Below, one piece after another: positions 28,001 to 40,000 of a stretch of DNA of 64,000 nucleotides. A model generated the notes under the pieces. The model was not told the origin of the DNA. It ran no database searches and saw only the letters and a list, made by a program, of their open reading frames with translations. Both the position numbers and the translations under genes were made by a program. The DNA is taken from contig CM060989.1 of NCBI GenBank assembly GCA_030765065.1, positions 38,679,501 through 38,743,500 of the forward strand. The letters are read 5' to 3'. Each line of letters begins with the position of its first letter. Within the stretch, counting starts at the first letter, position 1. The stretch comes from Deroplatys truncata. Its lineage: Eukaryota; Arthropoda; Insecta; Mantodea; Mantidae.

Positions 28001-31000
28001 AAAAGACAAGCTACATGCGGAAAAGAACTCATGAATAGAATGTTCAGACTGCAACATGAAGTGCACTGGAAAAACTAAACGAAATATAGATACATGCAAA
28101 AAACAACATTTTGAAAACATGTGTTTTAAACAGATTGAAAAATCAGCAATGGTATACCATTATTGGGATAATAATCATGAAATATGTTCCAAAGCCCAAC
28201 TATTAAGAAGCACATAACTCGTGGGGCTATCTGCCTAGAAAAGAATCTGTATTTTGAAAAACTAATAATTACAGCGGGTTTTGACATTCTAGCATTGCTT
28301 AACCTTATCAGATTCGTAATATATGAGGGCAGTCCCAGAAGTACCCAATCTGACATATATATATATATAGCAGTTGTTGTTTCAAACAAATGACTATGGT
28401 AGAATGAACCGCCCTTATAAAGCTTAAGTTTGAAGTTTGACGATGCTACGTTGTTTAGTAATTGTTTGACAGCCATTAATAGTGAACTCTCTCAGCAAAT
28501 TTGTAAACATGCATGAAACTGGCCATCGTTATGTGATACAATACTTTCATTTGAAAGGCCTTAGTCCAACTAATATTAAAGCTGAACTAGATTCTACTCT
28601 GAGGGAGTCTGCTCCTTCGTTTACAACAGTAAAATACTGGGTGACAGAGTTTAAGCGAGGCCGTACGAGCTGCCAAGACAAACATCGCAGTGGTCAACCA
28701 ATGAGGTGACCATGCCAGAAATTGTGAAGAAAATCCACAAAATGGTATTGGATGACCATCAACTGAAAGTGCGCAAGCTAGCAGACATCGTAGGCATTTC
28801 CCAAAGTACTGTACATTGCATACTAACTGAAAATTTAGACATGAGAAAGATGTGCGCAAGATGGGTGCCACATTTACTCACAGTGGAACAAAAGCAGCGT
28901 CATGAGGCTGATTCAGTCGAGTGTTTGACAATGTTTCGCTGCAATAAAGCCGAGTTTTTGCATCAATTTATAACCATGGATGAAACATGGGTCCATTACT
29001 TCACACCTGAGAAGAAGGAACAGTCAAAACGGTGGATTGAAAGGGGAGAATCAGCTCCAAAGAAGGCAAAGACAGTTCCATCTGTAGGCAAGGTCATGCT
29101 ATCAGGATGTGCGTGGGATAATTTTCATTGATTATCTTCAAAAAGGAAAAGCAATCAATGGCAAGTATTATGCAAACTTATTGCAGTGTTTGAATGATGA
29201 AATCAAGAAAAAAGGTCACATTTAGCGAAAAAGAAAGTTCTGCTTCATCAAGACAATGCACCAGTTCACACATCCATTATCGCCATGGCCAAAATCAATG
29301 AGTTAAAGTTTGAATTGCTTCCTCATGCACCCTATTTGCCAGACTTAGCTCCCCTCTGATTATTTTCTGTTTCCAAAGTTGAAGAAATGGCTTGTTGGAA
29401 AAAGATTTGCCAACAATGAAGACGTGGAGTTTGCAGTTGATGGCTATTTTGCAGAACTCGACGGTTCTCACCATAAACAGGGTATCAAAGCTATTGAACA
29501 TTGCTGGGAAAAGTGTATCGAGCTGAAAGAAGACTATGTAGAAAAATAAAGATGTTTTCACCCAAAATTTTTGTGTTTTCTTTGTTAGGTCGGGTACTTC
29601 TGGAACAGCCCTAGTATCTTCCAGTCACCACATAGGAGACTGGAACATCCAGATACTAAACATTTAAACACCTGTCAACGAGTAGATCAACAGCTGAAGA
29701 TAGGTAAAATGGTTCTTGAAACCATTTATTCAGTCTTTATCAGATGTAAAAATTACAATGTAATTCATAGCAATGTCAGGAATTAGATACATAAGATATA
29801 AAATAGAAAACCATCTTTGATAATTAAAATATATACACTAATCATTATTATTAAATAATAGATATACAGTTCAAAACATACTCACATGGGGCCCTTGTCA
29901 CCCTGATGTCGCAGATAGAGCTGCGATTTTTCATAGAGAAAATACATCAAACACAAAAGTACTTCTCAGCTTTCTATCCTATAGGGTACCTATTCACCAG
30001 GAAAAAAGTTTTAAGCTGTAACTTCTGACTTTAGATTTGTCTTCTGCTCAACGATCATCTGCCAGATGCTGCAGTAAATGTATGCAAGGTTGCCACAAGG
30101 TAAATGAAGGTTGTATTTATTAAGAATTGGAATATTGAATTTGGAACTGACATGTGAAATGTTTAATACATATGAATTAAAAATATAATATTATGCATCT
30201 TTTCACATGGGAACATAGGCACAATTTAAACATAAGAGACTTTAATTAATTTTAAATGGGAAGACATAGTGAAAAGATTAAGTATAATATATAGAAACGG
30301 TTGCAAATATACAATTTCACTAAAATAGATTCAATACCTCAGAACTAGTTTCGAGGAATCACTTCCTCATCGTCAGCTGATTGCAACTGGTTGGCTTTCC
30401 TCTGATGGTTATAGATGTCTCGTCTCTAGTGGTGGTTCTACAAGTTGCGTAATCAAATTTTTGTCCATAGGTTAATGAATTTTGACATCCCTATGAATTC
30501 ATGGTAGAAAGGCTGAGGCACATTTTTCCCAAAATGAAACTATAGAAAGCAGTTTTTCTTCATTTTCAGGCAGAGATGTATATTGCACTTATGCAGTCCC
30601 CTGTTTGCTTCAGTATATTTTCATTAGTTCTGAGTGTTCTTTTATTTTACTACTAAGCATAATTATTTTGTATGTGATGCTTTTGAAAATATTGTGTTCA
30701 GTTCATCTATATTACTTGCAGGGTGGTTTTTCATACTGAATAAAGTAAAATTCTGCTTTAAACAGTGTGTAACTGTGATTAAAGCAGTTGTTTTTTATAT
30801 TTGTAATACCAGATCTTAAATTAATCATTTTGTAAACAGTGCACCACCATATTATTATTACTTTGTACATATGATTTCACTGAGATCAAAAGCAAATGTT
30901 TTAAGAATTTAATTATTTGTAAACATATTCATGAGATATGTTTGCAGTAATATGAAAAATATCATCATATTATTCAGAAAGAATATCATGACCTTAAGCT

Positions 31001-34000
31001 GAAATTAGGTAAAAATAGGCAGTTTTCTTCAGTTTATCTTAAAATTAAATCCAGGTCACCGATCTTATTTTTTATCTTAATGCCTCAAAATATGAATAAA
31101 TTGAGGCAATTTGTAAAAACAAAAGTCCCATGCAGAAGGTCATACTATTAGTAGGGAGGGCAACAGTGCTGAAGTCAAATTTATGTATTCCTGAGCTGCA
31201 GGTTTCTATTGCTCCCAGCAGCTTCTGCCTGAAGAATGCATCCAAGGAATGGCTAAGGTCTGCCGAACAGTTAGTCTTGCTAACCTACACATGTGTTTTC
31301 CTGAACCACGCTATTGGAAAAGGTCTTCCAATGCCACTCCAAAAGTTGCCAGCCGTTATGTTCGAGATTATCTTGGTAAGTTTTCAAATATTTACTTCCA
31401 TCAATAAAGTATCCATGGGAAGGGAGAGCATTGGGAAAGTTAGGTTAGGTTAGATTCTGTAAGATCAGTGGTGGTCTCGGATAATGAATTAGAACATGTC
31501 AAGGTTGCCTACCCACTCACCCACCCACTTTCTCACCTAAACTCCCTACCAACCTATCATACAAGTAATTCAAATGTGTAATTTTCCTATGCATGTGGTA
31601 CATATACAATCTCATAACTCCATTATTATAAGTTTTACAACTGAAGGAAATAGATGATTTAAAAATAAATATAAAATGTTAGAGAGACAACTGCTACAGG
31701 TTTTCCTCAGTAGTGCAAGCTTAATCATTAGGTATAGCTTACTTCTACAGGGTGATTTATGAAGAACTGACACATTTCTTTCTTTAATTCTGTTCAAAAT
31801 TCACTCAATGCCCCAATTTTAGCACCAAATTAAGCAGAATGTTCTGGAGTTTCGATTGCTGTCACTAGATGCGCAGATGTTCATGTTTTATTTGTAATTG
31901 TTAGTTTTATTGTTGGAAACTGTTTTTGAGATTTTCTTCTAGTCAACATGAAAATGGAGTACACATTAAATGAACGACTCTTCCTTGTAAAGCAATACTG
32001 TATTACGAATTCAATTACAGCTACTCAAAGGGCATACCAGAGAGATTAGGTGTTCAGAATCCTCCCCAAAGAAACACAATACTGGGACAAATTGGAAACA
32101 ACTGGATCTCTGGTGAGTGAAAAAGGCAAAACTCGTTCATCTAGGCTTCCCAAGGTTGTTATTGACGTAAGAGCATGACTGGATCAGTCGCCCAAAAAAT
32201 CATTAAGACATTTGTCGCAGGAGACAGGGTACAGCTACTCAATGTGTCAGAGGGCTGTGATAAGTGCGGATCTAAAGCTGTATAGGATTACGGTTGTCCA
32301 TCAATTACAGGAACCAGATAAGGATAGACGACTGAATTATTGTTGTTGGTTTCAGGCGTTCATTGTGCAAAATCCTGCCATATTGTCCATCACATGGTTC
32401 ACAGATGAAGCATGGTTCCATTTATCGGGCTTTGAAAACAATGTGAACACTGCAGAGTACTGACAGATTTTCATGGAGTTTGCTGAGCAACTAGATGATG
32501 TAGAGCTAGTCAAGGATATTTTCAGCAGCACGGCGCTACATCCATACATCAAATAAATCCATGGCACTAATTGCAAGTTTCTTTGACGATTCGATAATTT
32601 CCAAGAACCTGTGGCCACCGAGATCTCCGGATTTGACATCACCGGACTTCTTTCTATGGGGTTACTTAAAAGACAGGGTTTATGCCACACGTCCCCAGAC
32701 ATTGGACGATCTGAAGCACAACATTACACAGGAGATTCAAGCTATTGATAACAGAGTCCTGCAACGAGTGGCCAGTAACATGGAATGACGTGTTGAGTTG
32801 TGCCTTATGCAGAATGGAGGACATTTTCAACATTTGCTATAGAGGTAAATAATCTCCCAAAATTCCTCTGCATTTCAGGTATAATAAGTTGTCGCTAGCA
32901 TAACTTGTTTTGAAAGAATTAAAGAAATAAATGTATCAGTTCTTCATAAGTCACCCTGTATAATGACAGTTTTGTTGTGCAATGGAAGAGACTATGTCTT
33001 AAATGTGAGGCAGACATTCTACCCCCACACCATGGAGGCGAGCATTACCAGTGCTATTTTACCTTAATTTTTGTTAACCTCAGACCGAGTTTTGATGTAT
33101 TACAAATATGAATTGGACCAGAACACAGTTCTGGCAAATTTATGAAACAAGAACCACTGTCTCCTTGTTTTACAAGCCTTAAGTATGAGTTTTGTTCTTT
33201 CACTCTTCTGAAAGAAAAGTACCTTATTACAGAATCTGTGTGTTTGAGAAAACAAATCAAATATTATCACATAAGATGTAACCATTGACACCAATAGAAG
33301 AGTCCTTACCATTAGGTAATTTAATTAAAACTACTAATGAAGTTTGCATGCACTTAGAAGTTAAAATAATAGTTGTCTAAATTCAGAAAACCTCATATAT
33401 AGCCTCAAGGACATAGTTGTATAAAACAAATACTTGCAATTCCAGGTCAGTTAAACCAGAGGTGCAGCTAGGGGGGGTTTTGGGCGTTGGACCCCCCATG
33501 CTAAAATAAATGTAAAAATTAATAGCAAAAATAGCTTCGTTAAAGTAATAGCATCTTTCTAGGTTGGCGTGAACAAGATATGTCTTTATCGTATCACTGG
33601 TAGTGCTATATTTATGCCGCATATCTTAGAAATATCACCAAAGGTGACAGCAAGAAAAATTGTAGGTACTTTAGATGGTGTGGGTACAACCTGGTTAAGA
33701 TACTGGGGTCATGTTTTCGTTCGGGTTCTAAATTTGAGTGGTTTCCAAATGAGTGCAATATCTCCCAGTTTAGATCATAACTAAAAGCCCTATATTATAG
33801 TGAAATAAAATGGCATACAGCCAGGGGCATCATTTAGAGGGGGGCAGTCGTCCTCCATGGTGTAGTGGTTACCATGCTAGCCTCTAGGTCCCAAGGTCAT
33901 GGGTTCAAACATTGCAGAGGCTGATGGATTTTTTTCAGGCATAAAAATCCTTAGCATGGCTTCCTTCGGAAGTAAGTAAAGTCAGTGATCCTGTGTGGTA

Positions 34001-37000
34001 GATGTGCGGCACGTAAAAGAACCTCAAGCATGTTAAACAGCTCTGAGCAAAATTTCCAGTCTTTCACGCCCAATATAGAATGGGACGCTAGGGACCACAG
34101 TAGTTAAAGAGCGTCCATTAAAAAAAAAAAAAAGAATTAGGGGAGATGGGGGGGTCAGTTGCCCCCCCCCAGGTTATGAGAAATGATTAGGCTACTGGTT
34201 ATTATTGCTCTACCAAAAGAACACTTATGACAACTGTACTTTTAATACAGATATTTCCTACTTCAGAAGTAAAGAATTATTTTCTTTAGGTTAAATGTGT
34301 CATTAAAATTCACATGAAAATTTGGGTAACTGCTTCAGGCAATCTTACCCCCCCCCCATAAGCAGAAACTTGATTACTTTTAATGCACCTCAATCTGTCA
34401 ATATAAAATCGATGTATTTAAATATTCCAACTCAACATTAATTGATATTTATATTTGAATTCATACAAATTGCTTTAAAAAATCTGATGTTACACTCACA
34501 TGACTTTCTCTACACTTGTACAAACTATTTTTACAAATGCTTATTCTCCATATGCTTCATGTTAAACGAGATATCGAGGTTTTAATCTTATTGCTAATTT
34601 TCTTGTAGATGCAAGGGGAATTGGCAAGCTTTAAGTGATTGTCAATTATTTTAAGAGCCGGTTGCTATGTAGAGTATCCCATTCTCCTCACATTACCAGG
34701 ACAAAAGAAAAAAAAGTGAATAACGAATTCCCATTTGAGAAAAAGTAAAAGTATTGGAAAATTTAAGGGAATAGCAAGCAATATCTCGAAAATGGTTCAC
34801 TCAACAACAAAAATGTATGAGACATAAATTGTGTATTTTAATGCGATCTATGTTTTTTGTGTAGAAAAATTTTGTCTATCTCTTATGGTTTACCAGTTAT
34901 GCAAAAGTCGTTCACAATGAAGAATACTTTTGGAGACATTCCCAGGAAATTCAAGATATACATTTTATTTGTCATGAAAGTATCTTAAATATATGATATT
35001 TTAATCAAAATCGTTAGAGCCATTTTTGAGAAAATTAAAATTTTCGAGAAATGTTCCATGTAAAGAGTAATCCGGGGTGGAGGGATTTTATTGAAAACCT
35101 GCATGTCGCATCTCTGGAAGATACTGGACCTAAATACCAAATTTGCTGTTTATCCGACTGTTTGTTTGTGAGTTATGCTGTTCACAGACAGACACACACA
35201 CGGACATGTTTCCAAAAATACTTTTTTTGGATTCAGGAGGCCTCAAAACATGTATTTCCGGTGAAATCTTGGTATCGAATTTTTAAGTGGAATGCAATAC
35301 TTCCCCTACTTACTATACGTAGTAGAGACAGTAAAAATATCTCCTATACATAACCCAACCTTAATATTTATTTTTTGCTATGCTACTAGTTGAAACACTA
35401 ATACAGTAAACCCCCGTTACAACTATCCTTTTTATAACATTAACCATAGATAATGACAGAATTTTGAAGTCCCGACTTTTATTTCATTTGATTAATGCAA
35501 TGTTTAATTCAATGTAATGTGTAAGTCTGCTTCGTGAATCTTACATATAATGTTAAAGTGTAAAGAATATCCAAATAAATTATCACCCTTTTTCAGATTT
35601 ATTGTAAATTATATATTCATTCAAAAATATAACTTTTTCACAGTTGCTTTTCTTCACAATCTGTTGCAATACACCAATTTTACAACACACTATCAATCTG
35701 CTAACCAAGACAGGTTCATGTTGTATTCGTTCCTCTCAATCTGATTGACCGTAGCATGAGTTTCAAGCTGACTAAAAAGCTTCACGGACGTAGCATTAAC
35801 CCTCTCCCTTCAGGGCCATGCTCTTTCTGACCAAGGTCTTCAACATGTGCCACTTTCCACATGAGTGGAGGAAGGCCCTGGTGATCCGCATTGGTTTTTA
35901 GGCGATCATAACCCTGGAATATGCCGCTTGAGGCATCATCGGCTTTCCCCCATAGCTTGCGGGCACATCCGGTAACAATGGAGCACCTTCAACAGCAGCT
36001 AAGGCTGAGCTCCTATATAATCCCTCCAAGAGTTGCCTGGACTATCCAAATTATGACTCTAGCTTTCTAGCTCCATAAAAAATTCAGTGTAGAGAAGATA
36101 CTCCGCAACAAATTGTAGGACCATATACCTCAGAACAAGAAAGCAGGAATTAATTGCTGAGAATGTGACCAAATCTACATAGGTAAAACAAAACAAAGTT
36201 TAGAGACCAGATTATAAGAGCATGTGAGACATCAAATACAAACAGATGGGTAAATCTGCAGTTGCACATTACTTTTGGATGACAAATCACATCACACCAA
36301 ATATAACACTCCTAAAACCAGCAAAATATGCAACAGAGTTGGATACTTGGGAAAAGATATTCATCACAAAACATAAACACTGTGTAATGAATTTTGAATT
36401 GCCATCACTCCACCACCAGATGCCTCGCACACCATCCAACACCACAAGGAACCAGTCGGCCACTTCTGATAATGGGAGCAACTAGCTCTTGAAATTGGTT
36501 AAGACAAAAAACATGCCAATGATGTTAAGTGTTTCACTTCCAACTCAAATTTTCTAAATAATTAAAAAAGCAATTATTATCTCTAAAATGATGATAAAGG
36601 ATAAAGATGTGATAAAGTTGTTTTAAACAGTATGAACAGTGTAACATGCCAATGATGTTAAGTGTTTCACTTCCAACTCAAATTTTCTAAATAAAAAAGC
36701 AATTATTATCTCTAAAATGATGATAAAGGATAAAGATGTGATAAAGTTGTTTTAAACAGTATGAACAGTGTAGGAATCATAATTTATGGTACTATTCTTG
36801 ATGAACATAATTTCTTCAATTTATTTCAGGGTAATAGTTATGATGCACAAGGGCTGTCCCAGAAGTACCCGACCTAACAAAGAAAACGCAAAAATTTTGG
36901 GAAAAACATCTTTATTTCTCTACATAGTCTCCTTTCAGCTCGATACACTTCTTCCAGCAATGTTCAATAGCTTCGATACTCTGTTTATAGTGAGAACCGT

Positions 37001-40000
37001 CAAGTTCTGTAAAATAGCCATCAACTGCAGACTCCAGCTCTTCACTGTTGGCAAATTTTTTATTACCAAGCCATTTCTTCAACTTTGGAATTAGAAAATA
37101 ATCACAAGGGGCTAAATCTTGCGAATAGGGTGCATGAGGATGCATTTCAAACTTTAACTCATTCATTTTGGCCATGGTGATAATGGATGTGTGAACTGGT
37201 GCATTGTCTTGATGAAACAGAACCTTTTGTTTTTTTGTAAATGCGGTCGTTTTTGATTGATTTCATCATTCAAACACTATAAGTTTGCATAATACTCACC
37301 ATTGATTGCTTTTCCTTTTTGAAGATAATCAATGAAAATTATGTCACGTGCATCCCAAAAAGCTGATGCCATGACCTTGCCTGCAGATGGAACTGTCTTT
37401 GCCTTCTTTGAAGCCGATTCTCCCCTTTCAATCCACTGCTTTGACTGTTCCTTTGTCTCAGGTGTGAAGTGATGGACCCATGTTTCATCCATGGTTATGA
37501 ATTGACACAAAAACTTGGCTTTATTGCAGCAAAACATTGTCAAACACTCGACTGAAACATCTTCACGATGCTGCTTTTGTTCCATTGTGAGTAAACGTGG
37601 CACCCATCTTGGCATAGCTTTCTCATGTCTAAATTTTCAGTTAGTATGCGATGTACAGCACTATTTGAAATGCTTACGAAGTCTGCTAGATCGCGCATTT
37701 TCAGTCGACGGTCATCCAATACCATTTTGTGGATTTTCCTTGCAATTTCTGGCGTGGTCACCTCATATGGTTGATTACTGCGATGTTCGTCTTGGCAGCT
37801 CCTACTTGCTTAAACTCTGCCACCCAATATTTTACTGTTGTAAACAAAGGAGCAGACTCCCCCAGAGTAGAATCTAGCTCTGCTTTAATATTAGTCGGAC
37901 TAAGACCTTTCAAATTCAAGTATTGTATCACATAACCATGGCCAGTTTTATCCATGTTTACAAATTTGCTGAGAGCGTTCACTATTGATGGCAGCCAAAT
38001 AATTACTAAATGACGTAGCACCATCAAACTTAATAAGGTTTGTACTTTCTACCACAGTCTTTTGTTTGAAACAACCACCACTATCTATACGCAGGTCGGG
38101 TACTTCTGGAACTGTCCTCGTATTAACATAAAAACATTAAAAACAATTGCTAACTCTAAAATGAAGATAAAAGGAAGTGAAAATTATCAAGGAATGATGT
38201 AAAAGTAAAAATGACCAGTGCTGATCTTATTAGGTAGTACAAAACTTCTGGCCCTTCTAGTGTTAATCTTCAGATTCATCAAGTCTTCAACAGCAGTGCA
38301 TCAGTTTCCACATCAGAGATTTACCCAATGCTGACAGTAAACACATAGTTGAGATGAGGACAATGTTCTATGAAAAATGTCCTAACAATTTTAGCTAAGT
38401 TAACAGTAAGCCAGTTTAAAGCCATCTTAATTCCAAATTATTACTTAAATGTGTTTATTTATTTTTCTTACAGAGCGGGTGCTGAGACCAGTTCTAGTTG
38501 CTGTAGCTCCTTTGCCTGTACCTGTTCAACAGACTGTTGGTTCAATGGTACTCGGGCTACTCTGTGAAGCTTGGCTAGACCATATTTACATGCATCGTAT
38601 AAAATTTAGGTAAAGAAATTTCTGACACTAGCAGTTATTCGTGATGAGTTTTAAGTCCAGTGGGAAACTTCAAGGGGTGATTCCTGACTGAAAATGGAGC
38701 ACAAAAGTTTATATCACCTTGTATCCGGAAATGCATACTTTCCACAGTAGATGGCACTAAATGCATTCTCTCAAACTTGCAGTGTGTGTTTTATGGTACG
38801 AGGGCAGTCCCAGAAGTACCCGACCTGTTGTATATATAGCGGTTGTTGTTTCAAACAAATGACTACGGTAGAAAGTACCACCCTTATAAAGCTTAAGTTT
38901 GACGATGCTGTGGCAGAGTTTAAGCAAAGTCACATGAGTTGCCAATGCAAATATCACAGTGGTCGACCAAATGAGGTGACCACGCCAGAAATTGTGAAGA
39001 AAATCCACAAAATGGTATTGGATGACCGTCGACTGAAAGTGCAAGCTAGCAGACATCGCAGGCATTTCAAAAACTGCTGTATGTCGCATACTAACTGAAA
39101 ATTTAGACATGAGATAGCTATGCGCACGATGGGTGCCGCGTTTACTCACAATGGAACAAAAGCAGCATCGTGAGTATGTTTCAGTCTGTTTGGCAATGTT
39201 TTGCTGCAGTAAAGCCGAGTTTTTGTGTCAATTCATAACCATGGATGAAACATGGGTCCATCACTTCACACCTGAGACAAAGGAAAAGTTCAAAACAGTG
39301 GATTGAAAGGGGAGAATCAGCTCCAAATATGGCGAAGACAGTTCCATCTGCAGCCAAGGTCATGGCGTCAGTTTTTTTGGGATGTGCGTGGGATCATTTT
39401 CATTGATTATTTTCAAAAAGGGAAAGCAATCAATGGCGAGTTTTATGCAAACTTATTGCAGCATTTGAATGATGAAATCAAGCAAAAACAGCGCACTTAG
39501 CAAAAAAAAAAAGCTTCTGTTTCATCAAGACAATGCACCAGTTCACACATCCATTATCGCCATGGCCAAAATCAATGAGTTAAAGTTTGAATTGCTTCCT
39601 TATGCACCCTATTCACCAGATTTAGCCCCCTCTGATTATTTTCTGTTTCCAAAGTTGAAGAAATGGTTTGATGGTAAAAAATTTGCCAACAGTGAAGAGC
39701 TGGAGTCTGCAGTTGATGGTTATTTTGCAGAACTTGATGGTTCTCGCTATAAACAGGGTATTGAAGCTATTGAACATCGCTGGGAAAAGTGTATTAAGCT
39801 GAAAGGAGACTATGTAGAGAAGTAAAGAGTTTTTTTACCAACATTTTTGCGTTTTCTTTGTTAGGTCGGGTACTTCTGGGACAGCCCACATAGTAGATAG
39901 TCTCTCATAACTTGCAGTGTGCATTTTGTGTGTTGCACATAGTGTAATTTAAGCAACGTAGAAGCACAATGATCCAGTACTCATTCCAGGAACAAGCCGA

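Larger units (their letters stand above)
27225..29735. mobile_element. PLE-3, broken, split by a mariner
   Basis: The left part (27225-27640) carries minus-strand PLE coding remnants (SITYNYTKKFEKILKSF-like). The part at 27860-28250 carries plus-strand GIY-YIG remnants (CNMKCTGKTKRN, KSAMVYHYWDNNHEI). Terminal segments 27225-27365 and 28280-28323 plus 29615-29735 are inverted copies of one another (for example GACATTCTAGCATTGCTTAA versus TAAGTTCTAATGCTAGAATA). A mariner at 28324-29614 interrupts the right terminal segment. Old, with many breaks. Confidence 0.65.
33457..35387 (+). mobile_element. Family R element, full span, with nested A, S1 and B insertions
   Basis: Starts CAGAGGTGCAGCTAGGGGGG and ends TTTTTTGCTATGCTACT. 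The flanks AGTTAAAC (33449-33456) and AGTTGAAAC (35388-35396) look like a decayed 8-bp target duplication, suggesting a hAT-type non-autonomous element. It is interrupted by a family A copy (33822-34372) that itself contains a SINE, and by a family B copy (34479-35337). Alignment with 52319-54139 shows R sequence resuming after each insertion. Confidence 0.7.

Noticed and set aside
31130-31453. 107-codon open frame over exon 6
   Set aside because: It is out of phase with exons 5 and 7; the LLPEECIQGM frame links both in phase and reads through the conserved region.
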